Part shown: positions 16,656 to 26,800 of the stretch, one piece after another
Position numbering within the stretch: the first letter of the stretch is position 1
Layout: the number at the start of each line of letters is the position of its first letter
Source of the DNA: Paenibacillus oenotherae
GTDB lineage: Bacteria > Bacillota > Bacilli > Paenibacillales > Paenibacillaceae
NCBI RefSeq assembly: GCF_019443105.1
Contig: NZ_JAHZIJ010000020.1
Span: 1 to 64,000 of the forward strand
DNA length: 64,000 nucleotides
Direction: 5' to 3'
Program-made: the position numbers and the translations under genes
Notes under the pieces: model-generated
What the model was told of the DNA's origin: nothing
The model's input: the letters and a program-made list of their open reading frames with translations, nothing else
The model's database searches: none

Positions 16656-17801
16656 TCAGATATTTAACCTCGTTAATTGAACGAGTTTGCGTGCCAGCCC
16701 AGGTGCAGCGAAATGGACACCAGCGAACAGACGAGGCAGCAGCGGGACGCCAAGCAGCCCTTGCAGCACACGTCCCCAGCCAATCGGTCCGGTAAATTCC
16801 CGCTCCATCACCGCCGAATACTCCTCCTTCCAGCCGTCCATCGTCAGCTCGCCGCGCAGATAGCAGTGACCCAGATTGGCGCACAGCTGCGCTGAACGCA
16901 GCGCCATAGACATGCCATCACCGCATAGCGGCGGAATCATAACCGAAGCATCGCCCGCCACCGGGATGGAATCCCACGTCATCAGCTTGCGTCCGGTATC
17001 TACCGGAGCAACCGAGCATTGCGTTCCCGGCACCGGGAATGCGTGCTTCAACCTCTCGTACAGCCTGCGGTTTCGACTTGCGGCATAGTCAATGATTCCG
17101 GCTACGGATTTGTCTGCATGCCGAATCGCTTCTCTTGTCAGCAGTGCGGCAACATTGATCCGCTCTCCTTCCACAGGGCATATGCCCAAATACCCGCCCG
17201 AAAAAAAATAGAGCTCCACAACCGGCTCCATTTCGATTCCTGTGTAATGCGATTTGATCCCTACATATGCCTTCTTCTTCACAGGGCCCCCTGTTCCTGC
17301 CGCCGGATGCACGATGCCAGCCCGTCGCTGAGCGCCCCAAGCTGCAATGACTGCTCTGGCATAATAGGTCACATCCCCGCTCTCCTGCTTCGTCTCTATC
17401 GAATATCCCCCCTCACGGGGATACAGGGAGCTAACCGAGGCGGCTGTCCTAATATCCGCACCCGCCCCCCGCGCAGCATCATGAAGCGCGGAATCCAGCG
17501 CATACCGGCTTACGCCAAACGTTGTGCCGGGTAGAGGAATATCCAGCACTGCCCCGTGGCTTAGGATCAAGCGCGCCCGCTGGATCCCGCAGGGCCCAAG
17601 CGATGTTACGGCATCCAGCAGGCCTAGCGAGCGCAAGCTGCGCAGTGATTCCGGCGAGAGAAATTCACCGCACACCTTATGCCGCGGGAACCGCTGCCGA
17701 TCGATCAGAATGGTTCTCCACCCCTTATCGGCCAAAGCTTTGGCCATGCTGCCGCCTGCGATGCCGGCACCGAGCACGGCTACATCATAGCTGGTATCCA
17801 T
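16656..17801 (-). CDS. FAD-dependent oxidoreductase, geranylgeranyl reductase/SrsC-like
   Basis: About 381 residues. The N-terminal VAVLGAGIAGGSMAKALADKGWRTILIDRQRFPRHKVCGEFLSPESL combines the FAD fold with the RxxxxKxCGE pattern of this flavoprotein group, and mid-protein VAGDASVMIPPLCGDGMSMALRSAQLCA is the second FAD motif. Next to a type III PKS and a methyltransferase, the best guess is ring hydroxylation of an alkylresorcinol-type product, as proposed for SrsC of Streptomyces; that role is inference. I use ATG 17799-17801 with GGAG nine bases upstream. ATG 17816 overlaps the methyltransferase TGA (TGATG) and is the alternative. The long extension to 17930 is spurious. Confidence 0.82.
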   Translation of the reverse strand: MDTSYDVAVLGAGIAGGSMAKALADKGWRTILIDRQRFPRHKVCGEFLSPESLRSLRSLGLLDAVTSLGPCGIQRARLILSHGAVLDIPLPGTTFGVSRYALDSALHDAARGAGADIRTAASVSSLYPREGGYSIETKQESGDVTYYARAVIAAWGAQRRAGIVHPAAGTGGPVKKKAYVGIKSHYTGIEMEPVVELYFFSGGYLGICPVEGERINVAALLTREAIRHADKSVAGIIDYAASRNRRLYERLKHAFPVPGTQCSVAPVDTGRKLMTWDSIPVAGDASVMIPPLCGDGMSMALRSAQLCANLGHCYLRGELTMDGWKEEYSAVMEREFTGPIGWGRVLQGLLGVPLLPRLFAGVHFAAPGLARKLVQLTRLNI

Positions 17802-17815
17802 CACGTTCAACTCCA

Positions 17816-18544
17816 TCACTGAATTCGCCTTCTCACCGTCTTCTGCAGAATGACCGCATAGCGGAACAAGGGCCGCCATGAATAAGCCATATCCGCTGCC
17901 CCCTGCAGCGCGTCCCTGATGCGGCTCCAATCCTTCTTGCGGAACCCTTTCGCTACTGATAACGGTCCGTCATGTAGGATATAACGATTGTTCGAAATGA
18001 TTCGCGTGGTCAAGCGTACGACAGCCCATGGCAGCCAATGCCGATGAATATCGTTAATGACGACGCCCAGCCGCGACACGTTCAGCATGCATCTGATGAC
18101 ATTCGGCAGCTCCGCATCTGTAAAATGGTGTACAAACTGCGTCCCCGTAACGATATCCGCACGGTCAGGCGGGAGGGCAAATAAATCTCCTCTTGTCACC
18201 CGGACTCGCGGCTCATTGCGATAGAAGCGGCTTGCTTCCCTGCAAGCCTCCTCCGTAATATCGACAAGTGTAATTGTAAGATCGATCCCATTGGCAGCAG
18301 CCCATCTCAAGAGAGCAGCGTTCACATCCCCTGAGCCTGCACCGATGTCCATAATGGTGAGAGAACGGGGCCTGCCAGCCAATATCCATAACCTATGTAT
18401 GCCGTATCTTGTCGGCGAGGCGGCACCGAAAATATGATTGAGCACCCGCAAATGGCGAAGCGCTTCATGCAGCTCATTCCCTCCGGAGCTGAAGTCATCC
18501 ATCAGCTCCGGCTGCACGGCCCGTTCCTTCAGTGCTCTAAACAT
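17816..18544 (-). CDS. class I SAM-dependent methyltransferase of the type III PKS operon
   Basis: About 242 residues. The SAM motif TIMDIGAGSGDVNAALLRWA is followed by an acidic strand end (LVDITEEA), VRVTRGDLFALP and DIVTGTQFVHHF. The stop overlaps the downstream flavoprotein's first ATG, and the chosen start ATG 18542-18544 overlaps the last codons of the PKS gene, which suggests tight coupling. The frame could also start at 18589. A C- or O-methyltransferase acting on the polyketide ring, as SrsB does in Streptomyces, is the likely role. Confidence 0.82.
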   Translation of the reverse strand: MFRALKERAVQPELMDDFSSGGNELHEALRHLRVLNHIFGAASPTRYGIHRLWILAGRPRSLTIMDIGAGSGDVNAALLRWAAANGIDLTITLVDITEEACREASRFYRNEPRVRVTRGDLFALPPDRADIVTGTQFVHHFTDAELPNVIRCMLNVSRLGVVINDIHRHWLPWAVVRLTTRIISNNRYILHDGPLSVAKGFRKKDWSRIRDALQGAADMAYSWRPLFRYAVILQKTVRRRIQ

Positions 18545-19688
18545 AAGCTCTGTCGGAGTACTGCTCCTGCTGCCTGGTTGAAGGAACATAATGGAATCGG
18601 ATCATCTCGGCTGTTAGACCGGGACCGAATGCGATCGCAATTCCACTGCTCCCTCCGGAAGCTGTCTGGCTAAGTTCCTGCAGCATCTCATTCAGAACGA
18701 ACAGCAGCGTAGCCGACGACAGATTGCCATAATGCAGCAGCACATGACGGCTGTAGCGCGCTTGTTCATCGGTCAGCCCGAAAATGCCTTGCATTGTGTC
18801 AATGATTCCGCGTCCCCCGGGATGAATGGCCCATAGGTCGGGCTTCTCTCCGTCATGCAGCAATCGGCTGACCTCTTTCGGAATCAGCTCGCCTAGCAGC
18901 TTGGGAATTTTCGGAGAGAGGTAAAGATGGAAGCCGTAATCGCCCACCTCCCAGACCATCTCCTCCGCGCTGTCCGGAAGAAGTACCGAATGCTCGTCTC
19001 CCAGCTGGAGAAGCCCGCTATGGCAGTCATCAGCGGTTCCGATAACACAAGCAGAAGCGCCGTCTCCGAAGAAGGAAGCCGCTAATAATGCCTCCTTCTC
19101 TATAGAGGGCTGGATGTGCAGTGTGCATAATTCGACGCATACGATAAGCACATTGGCTTCATGCTGCCTGGATACAATTCCCTTGCCCAGACAGATGGCC
19201 TTCAGCCCTGCAGCACAACCAAGAAAGTTGAGCGGAATCCGATTCACGTGAGGGGCAAGTCCCAGTTGATGAACCAATACGGCATCCAGTCCCGGCAGAA
19301 ATTGTCCCGTACAGCTCACCGTGATCAGATGCGTGATATCGCTCGCCGTGATGTTGCTGTTATACAGCGCGCTGCTCGCTGCCTTGAAAGCCAGTGGAAC
19401 AGATTCCCGCTTATAGATACTCATTCGCTCACTGGTGGCAGGAATATGCTCCATCGTTTCCTGTGGTAAATAGCGGCAGCCGGTAATCGCTGCAAGCAGA
19501 TCAGGCTCGCAAGTATAGCGGGTATTGACCCCGCTCTGCCTGAATATCCGCTTCGCCCAGCGTATGGAGTGCGGATCCCCTTCCAGCGCTTCACATAATC
19601 GTTGTGATGCATCCTCTTGATCGATCCGGCAATCGGGCACCGCAGTGCCTATTCCCAGAATTGCAACTGTAGGATCAGCGTGTTCCAT
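18537..19688 (-). CDS. type III polyketide synthase (chalcone/stilbene synthase family)
   Basis: About 383 residues. The catalytic triad is visible: Cys in RIPLNFLGCAAGLKA, His in LWAIHPGGRGIID and Asn in LLHYGNLSSAT. GDGASACVIG and a C-terminal GIAIAFGPGLTAEMIRFH are further family marks. Such enzymes extend a fatty acyl-CoA with malonyl-CoA to give alkylresorcinols or alkylpyrones (BpsA in B. subtilis). It is the first gene of a cluster with methyltransferase, flavoprotein and MMPL exporter. I use ATG 19686-19688, 12 bases after GAGGAG; the frame extends to a TTG at 19712. Confidence 0.9.
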   Translation of the reverse strand: MEHADPTVAILGIGTAVPDCRIDQEDASQRLCEALEGDPHSIRWAKRIFRQSGVNTRYTCEPDLLAAITGCRYLPQETMEHIPATSERMSIYKRESVPLAFKAASSALYNSNITASDITHLITVSCTGQFLPGLDAVLVHQLGLAPHVNRIPLNFLGCAAGLKAICLGKGIVSRQHEANVLIVCVELCTLHIQPSIEKEALLAASFFGDGASACVIGTADDCHSGLLQLGDEHSVLLPDSAEEMVWEVGDYGFHLYLSPKIPKLLGELIPKEVSRLLHDGEKPDLWAIHPGGRGIIDTMQGIFGLTDEQARYSRHVLLHYGNLSSATLLFVLNEMLQELSQTASGGSSGIAIAFGPGLTAEMIRFHYVPSTRQQEQYSDRAYV

Positions 19689-19773
19689 TGCCGCTATCAT
19701 CTCCTCGGACAAGTGTAAGACTTATACACCATCCTATTCCACAGCCTGGACCAATATAACCGTGCGGTTGAAG

Positions 19774-19808
19774 CCAAACAAGCAGATCACCTTATGCGAC
19801 CTGCTTGT
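19774..19808 (-). terminator. stem-loop after gene 19821-20264
   Basis: ACAAGCAG (19778-19785) pairs with CTGCTTGT (19801-19808). It lies about 13 bases past the stop of the minus-strand gene at 19821, with only a weak T-run on that strand. Confidence 0.4.
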
Positions 19809-19820
19809 CTGTTGACCCGA

Positions 19821-20264
19821 TTAGCCTGTAAAGTTGCCTGCAACCGCGGTTCCGCTAAAGTTTCTTGCGCCAATCGTCGTGCCAGGATTGGCAGCAGCAG
19901 TAAAGATCTCTGCTGTGTACTGAATCTGTCCTGTCGCAACTACCGCCGCAGGAGGAAAATCAACCGTGCTGAAGCCAAAAGCCTGATTATCCAACGAGTC
20001 AGCAGCACCATAAACCGTTTCAAAAATCAAAACGGCGTTACGGTAAACATGAATGGTGACCGTGCCGAACTGTGGTCCAACAACGATTTTGGCAAAACCA
20101 TTCAATTGCACACGAACAAGACCCTGATTGGCAACGGAAACACCTGCGGTTTGCAAGCCGATATCTCCAAACACCAATGGCGTTGCAGCAACGGGAATTG
20201 CAGTTGGAGAGGCGTCTGAATTCGCTTGCTGCGATATCCGCATATCAACAAATTGTATGCTCAT
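19821..20264 (-). CDS. hypothetical beta-rich protein, possibly spore-surface
   Basis: 147 residues, low in charge and rich in Ala, Val, Thr and Gly, with regular beta-strand-like stretches (VRVQLNGFAKIVVGPQFGTVTIHVYRNAVLIFETVYG). There is no signal peptide, Cys or catalytic motif. The composition resembles exosporium or coat-surface proteins with a jelly-roll domain, which is only a guess from texture. The start has GGGAGGTGAGAAG upstream. It stands alone between the glycosyltransferase and the PKS operon. Confidence 0.7.
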   Translation of the reverse strand: MSIQFVDMRISQQANSDASPTAIPVAATPLVFGDIGLQTAGVSVANQGLVRVQLNGFAKIVVGPQFGTVTIHVYRNAVLIFETVYGAADSLDNQAFGFSTVDFPPAAVVATGQIQYTAEIFTAAANPGTTIGARNFSGTAVAGNFTG

Positions 20265-20341
20265 CTTCTCACCTCCCTATCAGTACTATGATAGTTTATG
20301 AGAGGACAGGCATGACCGATTGGGTATTCTAGCATAAATTG

Positions 20342-21421
20342 CTAGATTGCACAGAGCGTCCGCATAATGTTATGAAAATCAGCAATATATCTATCCGCAG
20401 AATAAGTTGTACGGATATACTGCTCGCCTTGCGCCTGAATCCTTTCTCTCAATGTCTTGTTCTCAATCAATTCTATCGCTTCATAAGCGGCGTCATTCGG
20501 TGTTCCGGCGTGAAAGAACTTGCCCGTCACATTATGGATAATCGAGCTTCTGATCCCTTCTGAATCGGTGGATAAGACCGGGCATCGGCAGCTGATCGCC
20601 TCTGCAGCCGCATATCCGAAGCTTTCGACATTAGATGTCGAGATCAGCATTCCGCCGGAATCGCTAATCGATGATAAATAATGCGGCATCTCCGCATGGG
20701 GAACGTTCGAACGGACAATGAGGTGATTGACAAGAGCAAGCCTGCGTACCACACCCTCGAACTGCCCTCTCTCCTCTTCCTCGTAAATATTGGCGTCCTC
20801 GAACATCCAAAGCTGCAGCTTGGGGTACCGGTACAGCAGCACACTGCCAATCTGCAGAAACAGCCGCCAGTTCTTATTCCGTTCAATTCTGCCGATCCAG
20901 GCAACAATCGGCTGCTCTATGAATTGCGCCATGCCCGTTGGCCGATAGCGAAACAGCTCTGTATCGACGATATTCTGCACATAGAATCGCGGAAAATCAG
21001 AGAGATAAGAATTGAACAACCCCATCAAATGCGGTGTTTCATGCGTTATCGCACCGCTCGCATATTGTCTGATGTACGGCACCGCATTCGACAGTGTAAT
21101 TCCGGCCTGCTCCATGCTGCCGAGGCCTTGCGCTTCATAGATCAGCTTCCCCTGATAGCCGAGCCCGCGCAGTCTGCGAAGCATCAAATGGTCACATATC
21201 GTGACAATTATGTCATATTGATTGGCATGAATAATGGTACTCAGCTCATCGTCCCGGTCCGTAATGAATAGCGGGATATCCTTGATATTTTGCCGGCCAG
21301 CCCCATCTCTTGAGTAGAGAAGATGGCATTCAATTCCAGCTCGTCTAAGCGCATGGCATCTGAGCCGATTCATCGTTTCCACTCCGCCGCTTGGTACGAA
21401 ATAACTGAACAAAATCTTCAT
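20342..21421 (-). CDS. GT4-family glycosyltransferase
   Basis: 359 residues from ATG 21419-21421 (MKILFSYFVPSGGVETMNR). The N-terminal GGVET loop and the C-terminal ESFGYAAAEAISCRCPVLSTDSEG, with the EX7E-type catalytic/donor motif, identify a GT-B retaining glycosyltransferase. VAWIGRIERNKNWRLFLQIG is the linker into the donor domain. The acceptor is unknown; cell-surface glycan or coat-protein glycosylation are both possible given its neighbour. AGGGGTGAGGG precedes the start. The frame extends 10 codons further upstream without a better site. Confidence 0.85.
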   Translation of the reverse strand: MKILFSYFVPSGGVETMNRLRCHALRRAGIECHLLYSRDGAGRQNIKDIPLFITDRDDELSTIIHANQYDIIVTICDHLMLRRLRGLGYQGKLIYEAQGLGSMEQAGITLSNAVPYIRQYASGAITHETPHLMGLFNSYLSDFPRFYVQNIVDTELFRYRPTGMAQFIEQPIVAWIGRIERNKNWRLFLQIGSVLLYRYPKLQLWMFEDANIYEEEERGQFEGVVRRLALVNHLIVRSNVPHAEMPHYLSSISDSGGMLISTSNVESFGYAAAEAISCRCPVLSTDSEGIRSSIIHNVTGKFFHAGTPNDAAYEAIELIENKTLRERIQAQGEQYIRTTYSADRYIADFHNIMRTLCAI

Positions 21422-21577
21422 GACTACCCTCACCCCTTGAGCATCTCTCAACCTGCCTTATATTTTATGCCAATGGAATAGGTTTGATTGGGTTACATTA
21501 AGATTGCTGCATGTTCACATATAAGGTAGACTTATATTAACTGAGCATCCCCCCATATCATGAAAAAGGTGAATCCG

Positions 21578-22039
21578 ATGAATGAAGAGCAATATGCCGA
21601 CGTCAAAAAATTAATGGAGACCTTCCAGCGTTTCGCCAAAGCGGATTGGCGCAGAGAAACCAGGTGGGGTATTAAAGCCAGTGAAATACGAGCACTGCTG
21701 GCTATACAAGATATATGCCGCTATAATGAGCATGGAGCCAACGTATCCGACATCAGCAAGAAGCTGCACGTGACCTCTCCTACCATTACGCAAATTATGA
21801 AGAGCTTGACTGCTCACGGTCTAATCGAGCGTTCTACTGACGCCCGGGATAAACGAATGACAACGATCAAGCTGACGGCGCGGGGCGAGGAAATTACCGG
21901 GAAAGCGATGGCGCGCTATCGGACAGTCTTCACGGGCCTCAAGGAGTCGCTCGGCAAGGAACAGACCGATACGCTGGTTCATCTGTTGGATCAGGTGTAT
22001 GCTTACTTTAAAGAAGCGAGCATGCTCGACGACGAATAG
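21578..22039 (+). CDS. MarR-family transcriptional regulator
   Basis: About 153 residues. The winged-helix core is visible: VSDISKKLHVTSPTITQIMKSLTAHGLIERSTDARDKRMTTIKLTARGEEI, containing the recognition helix and the DxRD wing. MarR proteins are dimeric repressors, often of nearby efflux or oxidoreductase genes. No obvious partner lies downstream. ATG 21578 sits six bases after AAGGTG; ATG 21560 lies before that site. A stem-loop follows the stop. Confidence 0.88.
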   Translation: MNEEQYADVKKLMETFQRFAKADWRRETRWGIKASEIRALLAIQDICRYNEHGANVSDISKKLHVTSPTITQIMKSLTAHGLIERSTDARDKRMTTIKLTARGEEITGKAMARYRTVFTGLKESLGKEQTDTLVHLLDQVYAYFKEASMLDDE

Positions 22040-22082
22040 CAAGCCCGAGCTGCCGCCAGTCCGCCCTAGACGGTCAACATGA

Positions 22083-22121
22083 ATAGCCCTCCAGCTTCCC
22101 GTTCAGGAGCCGGAGGGCTAT
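22083..22121. terminator. stem-loop between convergent genes
   Basis: ATAGCCCTCC (22083-22092) pairs with GGAGGGCTAT (22112-22121), with further pairing inside the loop. It lies between the MarR gene (plus) and the squalene-synthase-like gene (minus), so it may terminate both, although no T-run is evident. Confidence 0.5.
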
Positions 22122-22190
22122 GTTCATATCCATAACGCCAAGCGCGAGCCTGGCGCGTACTTCCGTTCACTTGGCAGACAGTATCGTCCA

Positions 22191-23036
22191 CTAAACGTTG
22201 ATTTTGTTTACAATCTTGAGAACCGCAGCTCTCGTTAGTTTATTCCCGCCCGCAGCAAGAAGATTGACGGTTGCATGGGCAAGCGCCAACGGAATTTTGC
22301 AGAACTGTACAGCAGGTCCCTTCCTCAGCTCAGCGATATAATCATCCGCAAGCTTCAGATTGCGGCGTGTATACTTCAGCATATCCTTGAACTCCCAGCC
22401 GTCCGGGAAGAAGTCCACTCCGCGCTTGAGATCCTCATCCCGATTGCGCAAAATATTAACAGCCTGAAGCCCTCTTCCGAAAGCAACCGCCTTCGTCATG
22501 TCAGACTTGGTTCCATCATTCCATTGCCACAGCTCAGAGAGCATCTCGCCTACCATGCCAGCAACACTGTAGGTGTAGCGATCCAGATCCTCTTCTGTCG
22601 ATATCCTCCACTGCGTCTGTACCCAATCAGCCATCTGTTCTGACATCATCGCGATGTAATGAAATACAGTCTGGGCTATTGAAGCCGGACAGAGAAGCAT
22701 CCATTCATTCAACCGCATCGATACCTCAGGCAGAATCTCCTTGTGGGGAGACAGCTGATCCTGTGTCGCTTCAATCGCATTGGGTGACTTGATCGCATCC
22801 CGGATTCCGTACAGCAGATTCTTCTTCAATTCATCGTTGATCTCTTCATGATCCTCGATTTCATCAATCGCACGCATACATAGATAGGCAGAGGTCACCG
22901 CTTCCCGCAGCCCCGCATCCAACCGACTAATCGGAATATAGAAAGTCCGGCTCGTTTTCTCTAACATGGTCATAGCATCATTCAGGATGACGTTCGTAAT
23001 GAGAATTCCCTCCAAAAAAGCAGCATAGCTACTCAC
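22191..23036 (-). CDS. squalene/phytoene synthase-like prenyltransferase
   Basis: Up to 281 residues of the trans-isoprenyl diphosphate synthase (head-to-head) fold. The two Asp-rich sites are visible: AYLCMRAIDEIEDHEE near residue 60 and AVNILRNRDEDLKRGVDFFP near residue 200. Such enzymes join two farnesyl or geranylgeranyl diphosphates to make squalene, dehydrosqualene or phytoene. No other carotenoid or hopanoid gene is near, so the product is unclear. The start is uncertain: GTG 23034-23036 lacks a ribosome site, whereas a strong TTGGAGGGAATTCTC lies inside the frame about 35 bases before the ATGs at 22973/22967. Confidence 0.8.
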   Translation of the reverse strand: MSSYAAFLEGILITNVILNDAMTMLEKTSRTFYIPISRLDAGLREAVTSAYLCMRAIDEIEDHEEINDELKKNLLYGIRDAIKSPNAIEATQDQLSPHKEILPEVSMRLNEWMLLCPASIAQTVFHYIAMMSEQMADWVQTQWRISTEEDLDRYTYSVAGMVGEMLSELWQWNDGTKSDMTKAVAFGRGLQAVNILRNRDEDLKRGVDFFPDGWEFKDMLKYTRRNLKLADDYIAELRKGPAVQFCKIPLALAHATVNLLAAGGNKLTRAAVLKIVNKINV

Positions 23037-23150
23037 GTATCGTTAGCTTGTCATAAACCATGATAACATACGTTGCTATCCATTATCTAGGTTCACATCT
23101 ATAAACCTGCCCCGTATTTGCCTGCCGGATCACGGTTTGACACTGGTTGT

Positions 23151-23681
23151 CTACAGGATTGCTTTCCGGCATCTTAGCTGGGTCAGCTCCTTGCCTCTTA
23201 TGATTGCCCTTTCCTTCCCGTCGAACTGGAATCCCGCACGCTCGTAGAAGCTTCTGGCGCTCGTATTCTTCGCCAGCACCCAGAGGAAGGCATCGGAATA
23301 GCCCGATTCTCTCAGCCTGTTAATGCCCCAGTCCAGCAGCAGCTTGCCCAAGCCCTTCCCCCGGCTGTCTTCCAGCAAATACAGTCCCCGGATCTCGCCA
23401 TAGCCGCTGGCATCCATATCCTCTTCCTTGCCACCGTCTACAGTGATATAACCGATGATACGCCCAGACAGCAGCAGCAGTCCAATTTGCTCTTTCCCTG
23501 CGCGTAAAGCCTGTTCATAATAAATCTCCTGCTTGTCTGCTGTAATTTGATCCAGAAAGTGTTGCGGCATAATGCCCCTATATGCGCTGCGGTACGATTC
23601 CGCATGAACGAATGCCAATTCGCTTCTGTCGGAATAGACCGCCAATCTGACAGCTGCAGCCTGATGAATGTGTTCGCCCAT
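23151..23681 (-). CDS. GNAT-family N-acetyltransferase
   Basis: 176 residues. The acetyl-CoA motif is IRGLYLLEDSRGKGLGKLLLDWGINRL, followed by AFLWVLAKNTSARSFYERAGFQFDGKER, the usual C-terminal motif. The N-terminus has the HAESYRSAYRGIMPQHFLDQ pattern common in YitI-like acetyltransferases. GAAGGAG lies about 13 bases upstream of the ATG, and an in-frame TAA just before it fixes the start. The substrate is unknown. Confidence 0.87.
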   Translation of the reverse strand: MGEHIHQAAAVRLAVYSDRSELAFVHAESYRSAYRGIMPQHFLDQITADKQEIYYEQALRAGKEQIGLLLLSGRIIGYITVDGGKEEDMDASGYGEIRGLYLLEDSRGKGLGKLLLDWGINRLRESGYSDAFLWVLAKNTSARSFYERAGFQFDGKERAIIRGKELTQLRCRKAIL

Positions 23682-23784
23682 CTCTTACACACAACTCCTT
23701 CGGAGGGCGCAGCACGGCCCCTCAAAATGCTCTGCTATGAGAAGTGTACCAACTTCTTCCTTCAGTTGCTACGATATGCGGGAA

Positions 23785-23818
23785 GAAAAAAAAAGCCCGC
23801 AGCATGAGCGCTGCGGGC
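23785..23818 (-). terminator. terminator of the amylase gene
   Basis: On the minus strand GCCCGCAGC pairs with GCTGCGGGC (plus 23795-23803 and 23810-23818), followed by nine T residues. It lies 30 bases past the stop of the large minus-strand gene. Confidence 0.88.
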
Positions 23819-23847
23819 CAGATCCAACATTTATTCATCTCTCTCTA

Positions 23848-26800
23848 TTATTGCGGACTGCCGTTGACAATATTGCCGCTATTGAATGTGGACGTTCCGG
23901 CGTTAAAGAAGTAGTTTTTACCGCCGTTGCTGTCCCATGTACCGGAGCCGTTGTTGAAGCATACTTCAGCTCTGGTTGCGGTGCCGATCGACAGTGTTAC
24001 TTTGCTGTAGCCGGCAATTTCCGAGCTCTGCATAAGCTGTCCTGGAGCCGATGTCCATGTACCGCCTTCTGGACGCCAGTGAATATAAGGAGCAGCATAG
24101 CCTTGCTTGTAATAGATCGTTACCGTATTCTCAGCAGATGGTACCGGAACGCCAGGCTGTATAGTACCGCCACCGAAGTTCGATACGCCAAGCGGGAAGA
24201 TATAATTCTTGCCGCCGTTGTTATCCCATGTGCCGCTGCCGTTGTTGAATACCGCTTCCAGGCCGGTAGCTGTTCCAACATCTACGGTAATCTTGTTGTA
24301 GCCAGAAATCTCGGATGGCTGTATCGCAACTCCCGGAGCTGTCGTCCATGCTCCGCCAATCGGACGATAATGGATGTACGGGTTCGCATAGCCTTTCTTG
24401 TAGTAAATCGTTACTTTTCCAGTAGAAGGAGCATCATTGGTCGTGACCGTAATGCCTGCGCTTAGCGCTGACAAATTGCCCGCTACGTCGAATGCGCTCA
24501 CTTTGTAGTTGTAAGCTGTGCTAGCGGTAAGTCCCGAATCCGTGAAGGATGTCGCCGTTGATGTGCCGATCTTCGCATTGTCGCGCCAAATCTCATAACC
24601 GGCAATACCTTTATTATCTGTTGATGCTGTCCAGATCAGGCTGACCGATGTTTCGGTTTTGCCGTTCGATGCAAGACCTGCCGGCACGCTTGGCGCTTGC
24701 GTATCCGGGCCAGCCGATGTAACTACTGTTACTTCATTGCTCGCTGCCGACAGATTGCCTGCAGCGTCGTAAGCTTTAACGGTGTACTTGTACGAAGTTT
24801 CTGCCGTCAAGCCTGTATCTGTGAAGTTTGCTGCTGCGGCAGTGCCGATTTTCGCGCCGTTGCGGAAAATCTCGTAGCCTGCAACGCCGACATTATCGGT
24901 TGAAGCTGTCCAGGACAGGCTTGCCGTTGTGTCGGTTTTGCCAGTAGCCGCAAGGCTGGCAGGTGCGCTTGGCGCTTGTGTATCTACTGGTGTCTCTTCT
25001 TCAGCAAGGAATTTCATATCATCCACGATGAAGCTGCCTGCACCGCCAGCTGCCGAGCCGCGAAGAATCGCGTAAACTTTAGCTCTTGTAGCACCTGCTG
25101 GCACTGTGCCGCTTAGTTGCAGCGGGATGAAGCTGCTGGACACTTGCGTGTAATCCAGCTTCTTGTAGCCGAGCAAGCTGTTGCTTGCATTGTAGAAGTC
25201 AATGTACAGCTGAACTCTTGCGTTGGTCAGACTGTTGACTTTGAATTGACCGCTCGCGTTATAAGGCGTGTTTTCTGTTACTGGTACATATTGATAAATC
25301 ATGACTGCGTTTCCATTTGCCAGGTTGGAACCCGTAACTTGCTGTGCTTTGCTTCCAGCTGCGACTGGTGTTGTTACCAATTCGAAGGTGGAGGTTACAC
25401 CTGATGTTACGGATTTGGTCCAGTTGTTTGCTACACCGGTCGTACCCGTGTAGGTTTCGAAGCCTGGGTTGACGATAAGGTTGCTGCTGCTTCCAACGTT
25501 AGATGTCGTCACGCTAAGCGCTTGACTTGCATTGGATTCATTGCCTGCCGCATCCTTCGCTTTCACTGTGAAGCTGTACGCCGTATTAGGCGTCAGACCT
25601 GTAACCGTATAGCTGGTAACAGTTCCTGCTACGCTTCCAGCAAGCGTGCTGCCATTATAGATGTTGTAGCCTGTTACACCAATGTTATCTGTGGATGCTG
25701 TCCAGCCCAGTGTTGCACTGTTTGCCGTTTTTGCGCTTTCCACCAGATTGGTTGGCGCTGTAGGCGGCTGTGTATCCGTTCCAGTATCAGTCGTAACAGA
25801 AACGCTGATGCTCGCTTCCGATACTTGGTTCGCGTTATAAGCTTTGATTGTGTAGCTGTAAGCTGTACCTGCTGTCAGTCCTGTGTCTGTGTAAGACGTT
25901 GTCGCGCTTGTTCCTACTTTCGTAGCTCCGCGCCAGATCTCGTAACCAGTGACAGTACCTGTAGAGGCAGTCCAGCCCAGCGTTACACTCGTTTGGGTCT
26001 TGCCGGTTACTGTCGGGTTCCCAGGCGCTGAAGGCGGCTGCGAGACTACCGCTTCCGTGGTGACGGAGATGCTGCTGCTCGCCCCGGATACATTGTTAGC
26101 CGCATCATATGCTTTGACCGTATAGCTGTAAGCTGTATTTGCGGTAAGGCCGGTGTCCGTGTAGGAAGTCGTTGCTGTCGTTCCTACCTTCGTATTGCCG
26201 CGCCAGATCTCGTAGCCAGTCACACTCACGTTGTCCGAAGATGCTGTCCAGCCCAGCGTTACACTGTTTGTTGTCTTGCTGTTTGCTTTCAATGCTGTAG
26301 GAACGGTTGGCGCTTCGGTATCTACACCTTGCGGTGCGCCAATCGTAATCGTTCCTGCAGCAAATGTTGAAGTTCCGGCATTGAACTTGTAGTTCTGTCC
26401 GCCGTTATTGTCCCATGTGCCGCTGCCGTTGTTGAATACAGCCTCAACGCCTGAAGCATCAGCAAGGTCAATCGTAATCTTGTTGTAGCCGCTCACTTCT
26501 GCAACAGGCATCTTGACTCCCGGCGCAACTGTCCATGCACCGCCATTAGGACGGTAATGAATGTAAGGCGCGGTGTAGCCCTGCTTGTAGTAGATCGTCG
26601 CACTATTGCCCTTATCTGTTGTAGATACGGAGAATGGAGCGCTCAGAGCAGAGATGTTGCCTTTTTTGTCATAAGCCTTAATTGTGTATGTGTAGCTCGT
26701 TAGCTGGGTCAGGCCGCTATCCGTGTAACTTGCAGATGCGGAAGTTCCCACCTTCGTGCCGTTGCGATAAATCTCATAGCCAGTAACTTTCACATCATCC

